Of a stretch of 64,000 nucleotides of DNA, positions 43,866 to 51,702 are shown one piece after another. Position numbers and translations under genes: made by a program. The stretch is from contig CAVUAT010000014.1 in the NCBI GenBank assembly GCA_963739545.1, forward strand, positions 1,054,001-1,118,000, written 5' to 3'. The notes beneath the pieces were generated by a model that saw only the letters and a program-made list of their open reading frames with translations, was not told the DNA's origin and did not search any database. This stretch comes from CAVUAT01 sp963739545 (GTDB lineage: Bacteria; Actinomycetota; Thermoleophilia; Solirubrobacterales; 70-9). The stretch's first letter is position 1. Every line of letters starts with the position of its first letter.

Positions 43866-44447
43866 TTAGCCGGCGCGCTGCCGCTCCCGGTACGCCCGGT
43901 TCTTCAGCCGGTTCCCGCACAGGCCGGTCCTGCACCACGAGCCTGAGCGGTTGCGTGAGTTGTCGTAGAAGGCCCAGAGGCAGTCGGGGTTCTCGCAGAG
44001 CTTGAGGCGGTCCCAGGTGCCGGTGGACTGGGCGTGGAGGATGACTCCGAGGAGGAGGCAGACGAAGTCATCGACGTCGGTTGCGGGGGAGGTGTCGGGG
44101 GCGAGTTGGCCGGTGGAGGGGTCGGCGACGAGCTGGACGCGCTGGGTGGCTACGAGCTCGGCGAGGGCCTTGCCGGCCTTGGGATCGTTTGTTCCCCGTT
44201 CGTTGGCGACGAGCAGGTCGCGGACGATTCCCCGTAGGCGGTCGGCGATCTCCATGTCCCTTGCCCGCACCTCGATCTCTGGCACGGCAAGTTCTGAGCG
44301 GACGAGCCAGTCCTTGAATAGCTCAGGGCTGTCGAGCAGGTCCGTCGAGGTCTCGACGTCGAGCGTGTTGGCGAAGGCCTGAACCGCAAGCAGGGGGACG
44401 GGCGCGGGCTTTGCTTCGACTTGGCGCGTCAGCTCTTTTTCATTCAT
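43866..44447 (-). CDS. CGNR zinc-finger (ABATE-domain) transcriptional regulator
   Basis: 193 residues. The N-terminal ABATE domain begins VPLLAVQAFANTLDVETSTD. The C-terminal finger is LCENPDCLWAFYDNSRNRSG followed by WCRTGLCGNRLKNRAYRERQ, with four cysteines and the CGNR signature. These stress-associated regulators bind DNA through the finger. It is divergent from a 39-codon ORF, and two inverted repeats (44465-44480, 44487-44502) fill the shared intergenic region, making them likely operators (inference). Confidence 0.9.
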   Translation of the reverse strand: MNEKELTRQVEAKPAPVPLLAVQAFANTLDVETSTDLLDSPELFKDWLVRSELAVPEIEVRARDMEIADRLRGIVRDLLVANERGTNDPKAGKALAELVATQRVQLVADPSTGQLAPDTSPATDVDDFVCLLLGVILHAQSTGTWDRLKLCENPDCLWAFYDNSRNRSGSWCRTGLCGNRLKNRAYRERQRAG

Positions 44448-44464
44448 CCAGGGGTCGATTCTAG

Positions 44465-44508
44465 CGTGACGAGCATCACGTTTACGCCAGTCACGTGACT
44501 GGTATACT
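44465..44508 (+). promoter_or_regulatory. strong sigma70-like promoter with palindromic operator in the spacer
   Basis: TTTACG (44481-44486) and TATACT (44503-44508) are -35 and -10 hexamers 16 bp apart. The spacer is exactly the perfect 16-bp palindrome CCAGTCACGTGACTGG (44487-44502). A second inverted repeat CGTGA-N6-TCACG (44465-44480) lies just upstream and shares the TCACG half-site. The layout is that of a repressor-controlled promoter; the divergent CGNR protein is the prime candidate. Confidence 0.7.
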
Positions 44509-44548
44509 TCTTTTGGTTGTCACGAAGGCGACCACGAAAGGAGCAGTC

Positions 44549-44668
44549 ATGTTCGGTGGACTAGCAATCGGATTCGCAGAGTTGATCAAGCCCAGCGGCA
44601 CAGCCCAGGGGCTTCCTCGCGAAAGCGACAAGAAGCATCGCAGGCGCGACGTGCGCCGCCCTCGATAG
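44549..44668 (+). CDS. 39-aa basic small protein under the operator-controlled promoter
   Basis: The ATG has GGAG 6 nt upstream and lies 41 nt after a near-consensus TATACT -10 box. The peptide has a short hydrophobic N-terminus (MFGGLAIGFAELIKP) and a very basic C-terminus (KKHRRRDVRRPR). The next gene is on the opposite strand, so the transcript appears to encode only this peptide. No family is recognised. Alternatively the transcript itself, not the peptide, is the product. Confidence 0.5.
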   Translation: MFGGLAIGFAELIKPSGTAQGLPRESDKKHRRRDVRRPR

Positions 44669-44700
44669 GGCGGGCACGCGCGTCCGCATCAGTTTGAGCC

Positions 44701-45322
44701 CTAGGCCTCGAGGCTGAAGGGCGGGTAGCTGGTCGGTGACGAGGATGAACGCGTAGGCGTAGACGCGGTTCGACCAGCGCAGCACGCCTTCGACGAAGTT
44801 GAACAGCGACTGCGGGTAGCGGCCGGTGAACAGGATCGCGAACCAGGCGATGATCACCACGAAGAACGCCGCGATGTAGAGGAAGATCAGAACGACGTAG
44901 TGGGGGATCGCCAAGAGCCACTTGACCAGCGGCAGGCCCCGGCTGAGCCGCTCGCCGTCGGGGGTCGGGAAATCGAGGTGCACCGACTGCTCCTCGTCGG
45001 TCGAGGGGTAGGTGTCGTCCATCAGCCAGATGTAGACGTGGACCCGGTTCGCGAAGCGCATCAGCTCGCGGTTCCAGCTCGACCACCAGACCGGGTACTT
45101 CTTGCGAAATAGGAGCATCAGCAGGGGCGGGAAGAACAGGAATCCGCCGGCGGCGAGGTAGACCCCGGCGTCTCCCCCCGCTCCGCCGCCACCGCTCGGA
45201 CCGAGCACTGAGCCGAGCACGATCGCGATCGGGATCACCGTGAAGATCCGGAAGAAGGTGGTCAAACGGTTCAGGTCGCGGTCTGGGTAGTCGACCGAGA
45301 AGGTCAGGGGATAGTTCTGCAT
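44701..45322 (-). CDS. DUF4389 membrane protein, frameshifted near the 3' end
   Basis: MQNYPLTFSVDYPDRDLNRL begins at ATG 45322 with AGGAGG 4 nt upstream. FRIFTVIPIAIVLGSVLG, the central WWSSWNRELMRFANRVHVYI, then LLAIPHYVVLIFLYIAAFFV and RWSNRVYAYAFILVTDQ are typical DUF4389. The family end YPPFSLEA-stop is read in the next frame (stop at 44701-44703). One extra base near 44725-44731 shifts the raw frame to a spurious tail ending at 44561. The corrected length is 206 residues with about four membrane helices. Confidence 0.8.
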
Positions 45323-45465
45323 CTCGCCTCCTGGTTCGCCGGAGTGGACAACGGCGATTGCAACCGTAGGACGGTCGCCGGACTCCAAAGCGCGCGCTCG
45401 CTGCGGGCCGTGTAATCATCGGCTCGGATGTCGAAGCGCTACGCGATCGCAGGGGCCCTGGTGCG

Positions 45466-46329
45466 GTGAGCGCCCGGCGTGTCGCCTTCTTCGATGTCTT
45501 CGCCGAGCGGCCCCTCGCGGGTAACGGGCTCGCGGTCGTCGACGACGCCGACGCCGTCAGCGACGAGGTGATGCTCGCCTTCGCAAAGGAGACGCGCCTC
45601 TCGGAGACGACCTTCGTGCAGAGCCCCGAGGCCGAAAATGCGGACTACCGAAACCGGATCTGGACACCCGGCGAGGAGCTCGCGTTCGCCGGCCACCCCT
45701 CGCTTGGCACCGCCGTGGCGCTCGCGCGCTGGCGCGGCGAGAGCGAGGCCAGCTTCACCCAGCAGACCGGCGCCGGCCTGCAGCCGATCGAGGTGCGCGA
45801 TGAGGGTGAGGCCTGGCGGGCGTCAATGCTCCAGGGCGAGACCGAGTTCGGCCCCGAGCTCGACCGAGCCGAAACGATGGCCGCGCTGGGGCTCGATGCC
45901 GCCGAGGCCCATCCCGACCTCGCCCCGCAGATGGTCTCGACCGGGATCTTCCACGCGATCGCGCCGATCGCGGACGCGGCGACGCTGGGGCGAATCGAGC
46001 CCGACTACTCGGCGATCGACGCGCTGATTCGCCCTTACGACGGCGTCGTTCTCTACGTCGCCGCGGTGGATCCGGGTGCTCGCTCGGCCCGCGCACGAAG
46101 CTTCTCGCGCATCGTCGAGCTCGGTGAGGACCCCGCGACCGGTTCGGCGGCCGGTCCGCTCTGCGCCTATCTCGATCGCCACGCCGGGTGCAGCGCGCTG
46201 ACGATCGCCCAGGGCGAGGAGATGGGCCGCCCTTCGGTTCTCGAAGCCGAGATGGACGAGGGCGGCCGGGTCAGGGTCAGCGGCAGCGTCCGCCCGCTGA
46301 TCGAGGGAACCGTGGAGCTGCCGGGCTGA
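45466..46329 (+). CDS. PhzF-family isomerase/epimerase-like protein
   Basis: 287 residues. RRVAFFDVFAERPLAGNGLAVV, LSETTFVQ (catalytic Glu), FAGHPSLGTAVAL and EDPATGSAAGPLCAYLDRH are the PhzF hallmarks. The fold has two diaminopimelate epimerase-like halves. Most homologues outside phenazine clusters have unknown substrates. The GTG overlaps the TGA of a 13-codon leader ORF (45428-45469). The stop overlaps the aminotransferase ATG (TGATG), so the two proteins are co-translated. Confidence 0.9.
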   Translation: MSARRVAFFDVFAERPLAGNGLAVVDDADAVSDEVMLAFAKETRLSETTFVQSPEAENADYRNRIWTPGEELAFAGHPSLGTAVALARWRGESEASFTQQTGAGLQPIEVRDEGEAWRASMLQGETEFGPELDRAETMAALGLDAAEAHPDLAPQMVSTGIFHAIAPIADAATLGRIEPDYSAIDALIRPYDGVVLYVAAVDPGARSARARSFSRIVELGEDPATGSAAGPLCAYLDRHAGCSALTIAQGEEMGRPSVLEAEMDEGGRVRVSGSVRPLIEGTVELPG

Positions 46330-47696
46330 TGGCCGCCGAGGTCGATCGGGCCAGGCTGGGCTCGCTGATCGAGCGTGAACGCGAACGCTTCGCGGCGGAG
46401 CACTCCCGCTCGCGCGAGCTCTTCGAACAGGCGAAGGTCAACCTGCTCGGCGGGGTGCCGATGAGCTGGATGACGATGTGGCCCGGCGGGCACCCGATCT
46501 TCGCCGTCGAGGCGAGCGGCGCTTCGATCACCGACGCCGACGGCAACACCTATGTCGATCTTTGCCTCGGCGACACCGGGGCGATGGCGGGCCACGGCCC
46601 CGAGCCGACGGCCGAGGCGGTGGCCGACCGCTACCGCCGCGGCGCGACGATGATGCTGCCCACAGAGGACGCGATCTGGGCGGCGGCCGAGCTCGAGCGC
46701 CGATTCGGGCTGCCGCTCTGGCAGCTGACGCTGACCGCGACCGACGCCAACCGCTTCGCGATCCGGATGGCGCGTCAGGTCACCGGACGGCCGAAGATCC
46801 TGGTCTTCAGCTACTGCTACCACGGCACGGTCGACGAGACGTTCATCGTCGTCGGCCCCGATGGGCAGGGGGTGTCGCGCGAGGGCAACGTCGGGCCGCC
46901 GGTCGACCCGACGGTGACCACCGAGGTCGTCGAGTTCAACGATGCCGACGCGCTCGAGCGCGCGCTCGCCGACGAGCAGGTCGCCTGCGTGCTGACCGAG
47001 CCGGCGCTGACCAACATCGGGATCGTCCTGCCCGAGCCGGGCTTCCACGAGCGGATGCGCGAGATCACGCGCGAGACCGGCACCCTCCTGATCATCGACG
47101 AGACCCACACCCTGAGCGCGGGACCCGGTGGGATGACGGCCGCGCACGGCCTCGTGCCCGACATGCTCACCGTCGGCAAGTCGATCGCGGGCGGTGTTCC
47201 GGCCGGAGCGTTCGGGATGAGCGCCGAGGTCGCCGAGCGCATCGAGTCCGAAAGCGGCGCCGACTACGAGGACACCGGCGGGGTGGGCGGCACGCTCGCG
47301 GGCAACGCGCTCACGACCGCGGCGATCCGCGCCACGCTGGGCGAGGTGCTGACCCCCGAGGCGTTCGAGCGGATGATCGCGCTCGCCGACCGCTTCACCG
47401 AAGCGGTGCAAGGCACGCTCGACGAGCACGATCTGCCCTGGCACGTGGTCCAGCTCGGTGCGCGGGCCGAGTACCGCTTCTCACCCGAGGCGCCGACGAG
47501 CGGCGGTGCGTCAGCGGCTGCCGGCGACGCCGAGGTCGAGGAGTACCTGCACCTCTACCTGTTGAACCGCGGCGTGCTGATCACGCCGTTCCACAACATG
47601 GCGCTGATGTCGCCTGCGACCGTCGACGCCGACGTCGACCGTCACTCCGAGGCGTTCGCCGCGGCGTGCGCCGAGCTCCGCGGCAAGAGCCTGTAG
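46329..47696 (+). CDS. class III PLP-dependent aminotransferase
   Basis: 455 residues. PGGHPIFAVEASGASITDADG and YVDLCLGDTGAMAGHGPEP resemble glutamate-1-semialdehyde aminomutase-like transaminases. FSYCYHGTVDETF, LLIIDETHTL (Asp binding the PLP pyridine) and MLTVGKSIAGGVPAGAFGMS (Lys Schiff base) form the active site. An omega-amine or beta-amino-acid substrate is possible. It lies near a flavin amine oxidase and a gamma-glutamyl-GABA-hydrolase fusion, so amine catabolism is suggested (inference). Its 3' end overlaps the convergent small gene by 55 nt. Confidence 0.9.
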   Translation: MAAEVDRARLGSLIERERERFAAEHSRSRELFEQAKVNLLGGVPMSWMTMWPGGHPIFAVEASGASITDADGNTYVDLCLGDTGAMAGHGPEPTAEAVADRYRRGATMMLPTEDAIWAAAELERRFGLPLWQLTLTATDANRFAIRMARQVTGRPKILVFSYCYHGTVDETFIVVGPDGQGVSREGNVGPPVDPTVTTEVVEFNDADALERALADEQVACVLTEPALTNIGIVLPEPGFHERMREITRETGTLLIIDETHTLSAGPGGMTAAHGLVPDMLTVGKSIAGGVPAGAFGMSAEVAERIESESGADYEDTGGVGGTLAGNALTTAAIRATLGEVLTPEAFERMIALADRFTEAVQGTLDEHDLPWHVVQLGARAEYRFSPEAPTSGGASAAAGDAEVEEYLHLYLLNRGVLITPFHNMALMSPATVDADVDRHSEAFAAACAELRGKSL

Positions 47697-47950
47697 GGCA
47701 GGCCGCGCCGGCGCTCGGCGCGCCTGATCTGATCGGCGCGGCGGCGAAGCAGCTCGATCGCGTCCGCGGTCGGCACGAAGGGGTCCGCCACGACTCGGCC
47801 GCTTGCGATCGCGATCGCCGCGATCAACTCGCCGTCGATCTCGGCGGCCAGCACCCTGCCCGCCGGCGCTGGCGCGGAGTCGCGCTCGGCGACTGCGAGC
47901 ACGGCGGGGCCGTCGGCGGGGCCGCAGATGCGAAGGGTGAGCCCGTTCAT
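47642..47950 (-). CDS. small GNAT-like conserved protein
   Basis: 102 residues. LTLRICGPADGPAVLAVAERDS and GRVLAAEIDGELIAAIAIASGRVVADPF resemble the first half of a GNAT acetyltransferase fold. The C-terminus DAIELLRRRADQIRRAERRR is helical, and the acetyl-CoA loop QxxGxG/A is lacking, so it is probably not catalytic. Its ATG shares 4 nt with the stop of the sigma-hydrolase fusion (ATGA), so it is made together with that protein. Confidence 0.65.
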   Translation of the reverse strand: MNGLTLRICGPADGPAVLAVAERDSAPAPAGRVLAAEIDGELIAAIAIASGRVVADPFVPTADAIELLRRRADQIRRAERRRGLPYRLLPRSSAHAAANASE

Positions 47951-49074
47951 CGCGAAGCTCCCAACGCGGCGTCGACGAGCGCTTCGCCCATGCGGCGGCC
48001 CGCTTCGCCAGAGTCGGGGTCCTCGGGGTGCCATTGCAGCCCGATCGCGAAATGGCCGCCGCGAAGCTCGAGCGACTCGTGGACGGAGTCGTCTGAGCGG
48101 GCGCTGCCCACGAGTCCGGAGCCGAGGCGATCGACCGCCTGGTGGTGCTCGCTCGGGATCTCGGTTCGCCGGCCGAGGACGCGCCGCGCGAGCGTGCCGG
48201 GACGCGTGTCGACGGCGTGTCGCGTGTTCATGTGCGAGCGGCGGGTCACGCCGTCTGCCTGGACGTCCTGGTAGAGGCTTCCGCCGAGCGCGACGTTCAT
48301 CAACTGGGCTCCCCTGCAGACGCCGACCATCGGCAGGCTGGCCTCGAGTGCGGCGCGGGTGATTCGAAGCTCTCGGTGGTCCTTGCGGAGGTCCGGCGCG
48401 TTCAGCTCGACCCTCGGACGCTGGCCGTACAGCGACGGATGAACGTCCATGATGCTGCCGATGAACACGATTCCTCCGGCGAGGCCGATCTGGGCTTCGA
48501 CCGGGCCCGGGCGAAGCAGCCGGACCTCGGCGCCGGAGAGCTCGAGCCAGCGAACGTACGGAGCCGGGTCCTCCCGGGTTTCGAGCAGAATCAGCGGCTG
48601 CTGCGAGCTGGCCGTGCCGCGATAGGCGGAGACGAACGCGAGGCGGGCGCGCGCGACGCGCTTGCGCGCCGCCTCGGGCGTGATCGCCAGCAGGTCGGCG
48701 ACCTCCGCGTGGGTGAGGCCCGCCTGGAAGCGGAGCAGGACGAGCAGGCGCTCGTGCGCCGAGATCCGCTCGAGGGCGTCGCGCACGGCGATCGCGTCGG
48801 CGCCATCGGCTGCCAGCGCCTCGATCGCTGACTCCTCGAACCGGTCGTGGTCGCGGTGCACGCGCCCACGCAGCTCGTCGAGGCCAAGGTGGGTCGCCGT
48901 TCGGTTCAGCCACGCGACCTGCTGCTGGGGAGCGAGGTCGGCGGGCGCGCTGCGCCAAAGGCGAAGGAACGACTCCTGCGCGATGTCCTCGGCAGCCTCG
49001 CGCGATCCGACCATGCGCTCGATGCGCCTGGTCAGCCCGACGCTGTGGTCTTGGAAGAGGGTCTCGGTGGTCAT
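47947..49074 (-). CDS. ECF sigma factor fused to a PuuD-like gamma-glutamyl-GABA hydrolase (class I glutamine amidotransferase)
   Basis: 375 residues in one uninterrupted frame. Residues 5-70 are sigma region 2 (MVGSREAAEDIAQESFLRLW, then AWLNRTATHLGLDELRG). Residues 100-152 are sigma region 4 (ALERISAHERLLVLLRFQAG, then LTHAEVADLLAITPEAARKR). Residues 159-375 form a peptidase C26 domain: GGIVFIGSIMDVHPSLYG, nucleophile Cys253 in GVCRGAQLMNVALGGSLYQD, SEHHQAVDRLG, and His349/Glu351 in QWHPED. All triad residues are present. It lies divergent from an amine oxidase. The enzyme part suggests coupling of transcription to polyamine or gamma-glutamyl-amide breakdown (inference). Confidence 0.88.
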   Translation of the reverse strand: MTTETLFQDHSVGLTRRIERMVGSREAAEDIAQESFLRLWRSAPADLAPQQQVAWLNRTATHLGLDELRGRVHRDHDRFEESAIEALAADGADAIAVRDALERISAHERLLVLLRFQAGLTHAEVADLLAITPEAARKRVARARLAFVSAYRGTASSQQPLILLETREDPAPYVRWLELSGAEVRLLRPGPVEAQIGLAGGIVFIGSIMDVHPSLYGQRPRVELNAPDLRKDHRELRITRAALEASLPMVGVCRGAQLMNVALGGSLYQDVQADGVTRRSHMNTRHAVDTRPGTLARRVLGRRTEIPSEHHQAVDRLGSGLVGSARSDDSVHESLELRGGHFAIGLQWHPEDPDSGEAGRRMGEALVDAALGASR

Positions 49075-49146
49075 CTACTCATAGAACGTCTCAGGGGTCA
49101 GAAACCGGACACGATGATCCACCCTTTTCGCGGGATACTCCAGCCC

Positions 49147-50547
49147 ATGCCCGATCACGACGTCATAGTCGTCGGAGCCGGCCTCTCGGGGTTGGCCGCC
49201 GCTCGCGATCTCGAGGCGGCGGGGCTCGACGTCGTCGTCCTCGAGGCGCGCGACCGCGTCGGCGGGCGCACCCTCAACCACCCGGTCGGCGACGACCCGG
49301 ATCAGGTGGTCGAAGTGGGCGGCCAGTGGGTCGGCCCGACCCAGCACGAGGTGATGGGTTTGGTTCGCGAGCTCGGGCTCAAGACGCACCCGACTCACGC
49401 GGTCGGCAAGAACCTCTGGGAGGACGCGCGCGGCAAGCTCGGCCGCTACAGCGGCACGATCCCGCGGCTGAACCCCCTGGTGCTCGCCGACTACGGTCGC
49501 GCGGACCTGAAGTTCAAGCGACTGGCGAAGAAGGTCGACCCGAACGCGCCATGGGACGCGCCCGGCGCCGAGCGCCTCGACGAGCAGACCTTCGCGACCT
49601 GGCTGCGCGGCGCGGCGCGGACGAAGACTGCGCGCGAGGCCCTTGCGATGGGCATCAAGGCCGTGTTCTCGGTCGAGCCGGCGGACGTCTCGCTCCTGCA
49701 CGTCCTCTTCTACGCGGCCAGCGCCGGAGGCTGGGACGACCTGATCGACACCGAGGGCGGCGGCCAGCAGGACCGCATCGTCGGCGGGTCGCAGCTGATC
49801 TCGCTGAGGATGGCGGAGGCGCTCGGTGAGAGGGTGCGCCTCTCGTCACCGGTCCGAAGCGTAGGCTCTGACGCCGACGGCGTGGTCGTCGGCGGGCTCA
49901 GCGCGCGCCGGGTGATCGTCGCCCTATCCCCGGCCCTCGCCGGCCGCATCGACTACGAGCCGGCGCTGCCGGGACAGCGCGACCAGCTCACCCAGCGGAT
50001 GCCGATGGGCACGGTGATCAAGTGCATGGCCGTCTACGACGAGCCGTTCTGGCGGGCGGACGGGCTCTCGGGCCAGGCGCTGAGCCTGCCCGGGCCAGCG
50101 CAGGTGATCTACGACAACACCCCGCCGGGAGGCAGCCCGGGCGTGATGCTCGGATTCCTCGAGGGTGACGACGCGCGGCGGCTCGGCGGCGCGCCGGAGG
50201 CCGAGCGCCGAGAGGCGGTCGTCGGGACCTTCGCGCGCCTGTTCGGCAAGCGCGCGGCGAGCCCGAGCGCATACATCGAGAAGGACTGGAGCGCCGAGCC
50301 GTTCTCGCGGGGGTGCTACGGGGGAGTGTTCGGACCGGGCGCCTGGACCAGCTACGGCCGAGCGCTGCGCGAGCCCGTCGGCCGCGTGCACTGGGCGGGT
50401 ACCGAGACCGCAACCCGCTGGATGGGCTACTTCGACGGCGCGATTCAGGCCGGCCGCCGCGCGGCCGGCGAGGTGATCGCGGCGGAGGGCGCTCAGGCGG
50501 CGGAGGCGACGGCCTCGAGACAGGCGGCCGCCTCGTCCACGAACTGA
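49147..50547 (+). CDS. flavin monoamine oxidase (putrescine oxidase-like)
   Basis: 466 residues. The FAD motif is VIVVGAGLSGLAAARDLEAA, followed by LEARDRVGGRTLNH. The substrate domain has GGQWVGPTQHEVMGLV and IVGGSQLISLRMAEAL. The C-terminal FAD site is VHWAGTETATRWMGYFDGAI. The layout is that of actinobacterial putrescine/monoamine oxidases, oxidising a primary amine to an aldehyde with H2O2. GATACT (49134-49139) lies 7 nt before the ATG. It is divergent from the sigma-hydrolase fusion; its 3' end overlaps the convergent FMN reductase gene by 55 nt. Confidence 0.92.
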   Translation: MPDHDVIVVGAGLSGLAAARDLEAAGLDVVVLEARDRVGGRTLNHPVGDDPDQVVEVGGQWVGPTQHEVMGLVRELGLKTHPTHAVGKNLWEDARGKLGRYSGTIPRLNPLVLADYGRADLKFKRLAKKVDPNAPWDAPGAERLDEQTFATWLRGAARTKTAREALAMGIKAVFSVEPADVSLLHVLFYAASAGGWDDLIDTEGGGQQDRIVGGSQLISLRMAEALGERVRLSSPVRSVGSDADGVVVGGLSARRVIVALSPALAGRIDYEPALPGQRDQLTQRMPMGTVIKCMAVYDEPFWRADGLSGQALSLPGPAQVIYDNTPPGGSPGVMLGFLEGDDARRLGGAPEAERREAVVGTFARLFGKRAASPSAYIEKDWSAEPFSRGCYGGVFGPGAWTSYGRALREPVGRVHWAGTETATRWMGYFDGAIQAGRRAAGEVIAAEGAQAAEATASRQAAASSTN

Positions 50548-51059
50548 GCGAGGTCGCCACGGAGGCGGCTCTCGATTCCCTCCTCGGCGAAGGTCCCATC
50601 CTCGGCGAACGCCTCGTGGGCGGTGCCGAGCGGGAGCTCATCGCCGATCACCCTCGCGCCGATGTGGTCGAGGACCTTCCGAAGCTCGGCTTGGGCCCAC
50701 ACCGCGCCGAACAGGCCCGTGCTGGCGCCGATGACCTTCACCGGCTTGCCGCGGAAGGGGTTGGTGTCGAAGGGGCGTGAGGCCCAGTCGACGGCGTTCT
50801 TGATCACGCCGGGGAGCGAAGCGTTGTACTCCGGGGTGGAGAAGAGGACGGCGTCGGCATCGGCGATCGCCTCGCGCAGGTTCGCGACGCCCGAGGGCGC
50901 GGGATCGACGTCCAGGTCCTCGTTGTAGGGAGGGACGTCTCCGAGCTCCGTGAAGAGCTCGAACTCGGCCCCGGGCGGCAGCAGCTCGCCGGCCGCCCGG
51001 AGCAGATCGGTGTTGTGAGAGTCCCGGCGGAGCGAGCCCGAGATGCCGAGGACCTTCAT
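50493..51059 (-). CDS. NADPH-dependent FMN reductase
   Basis: 188 residues from ATG 51059. MKVLGISGSLRRDSHNTDLLR (phosphate loop) and FSTPEYNASLPGVIKNAVDW (flavin loop) are followed by GKPVKVIGASTGLFGAVWAQ, the flavodoxin-like signature of ArsH/ChrR/YieF enzymes. It reduces FMN, quinones or chromate-like acceptors. Six nt separate it from the YceI gene upstream, so the two are probably one transcript under the MarR-type regulator. Confidence 0.9.
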   Translation of the reverse strand: MKVLGISGSLRRDSHNTDLLRAAGELLPPGAEFELFTELGDVPPYNEDLDVDPAPSGVANLREAIADADAVLFSTPEYNASLPGVIKNAVDWASRPFDTNPFRGKPVKVIGASTGLFGAVWAQAELRKVLDHIGARVIGDELPLGTAHEAFAEDGTFAEEGIESRLRGDLAQFVDEAAACLEAVASAA

Positions 51060-51064
51060 CGTCG

Positions 51065-51622
51065 CTACGCCTCCTCGGCCTTCACCAGCTCGAGGTGGAT
51101 CTCCAGCGACACGTTCCATGCGAGGACGGGGGCGCCGCCGGGGGTCTCCATCTGCCAGTCGAAGCCGAAGTCGCGACGGTCGAACGTCGTGTTCAGCTCG
51201 ATCGCGCCGCGCTCGGCGTCGACGCCCTGGCGCGGCTCCTTGTAGGTGCCGGTCGCGGTGACGGACTTCGTCTTGCCCGCGATCGTGAGGTCACCCTCGA
51301 CGGTCGCGCTGCCGTCATCGCCCAGCTCGACCTTGGTGGAGCTGAATCGGACCTCGGGATTGTTGGCCACGTCGAAGAACTCCTCTCCGAGGACATGTGC
51401 ACGGAACTGCTCGGGCTCGGTGATGGAGATCGACGCGACCTTCGCGGCCCCCTCGATCTCGATCCCGTCGTCGCCGGCTACCAACTTGGCGTCGACGTCG
51501 CTCAGGGTCCCGCGGAACGTGGAGATCTCGTTGTGGACGACCGAGAAGCCGAATACGGAATGCACCGTGTCCGCCTCGTAGGTCCCGTCGAAACTCTTGA
51601 TGGTGGTCGCTGCTGAAGTCAT
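51065..51622 (-). CDS. YceI-family lipid-binding protein (cytoplasmic form)
   Basis: 185 residues. TYEADTVHSVFGFSVVHNEI, FRGTLSDVDAKLV, FRAHVLGEEFFDVANNPEVR and LTIAGKTKSVTATGTY are the YceI lipocalin-like motifs. There is no signal peptide. The family binds isoprenoid or quinone-like lipids. AAGGAG lies 6 nt before the ATG. The gene is divergent from a MarR regulator, with an inverted repeat over its -10 region (TATACT, 51666-51661). Confidence 0.92.
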   Translation of the reverse strand: MTSAATTIKSFDGTYEADTVHSVFGFSVVHNEISTFRGTLSDVDAKLVAGDDGIEIEGAAKVASISITEPEQFRAHVLGEEFFDVANNPEVRFSSTKVELGDDGSATVEGDLTIAGKTKSVTATGTYKEPRQGVDAERGAIELNTTFDRRDFGFDWQMETPGGAPVLAWNVSLEIHLELVKAEEA

Positions 51623-51639
51623 CTGCTGCTCCTTAGATT

Positions 51640-51692
51640 GTGGTACTTACCAATAAAGGTAGTATACCACCGTTGTCTTGAACCACTATTAT
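51640..51692. promoter_or_regulatory. divergent YceI/MarR promoter region with inverted repeat
   Basis: GTGGTACTTACC (51640-51651) and GGTAGTATACCAC (51658-51670) form an imperfect inverted repeat. It covers the minus-strand TATACT (51666-51661) and the presumed YceI transcription start. The plus-strand -10 TATTAT (51687-51692) is 10 nt before the MarR ATG at 51703. A MarR dimer binding here would repress yceI and possibly itself. Confidence 0.6.
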
Positions 51693-51702
51693 GTCCGGTG
51701 CG

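Noticed and set aside
44561..44700. A long C-terminal extension of the DUF4389 protein
   Set aside because: The family's normal C-terminus and stop are found in the adjacent frame, so the extension is a frameshift artefact.
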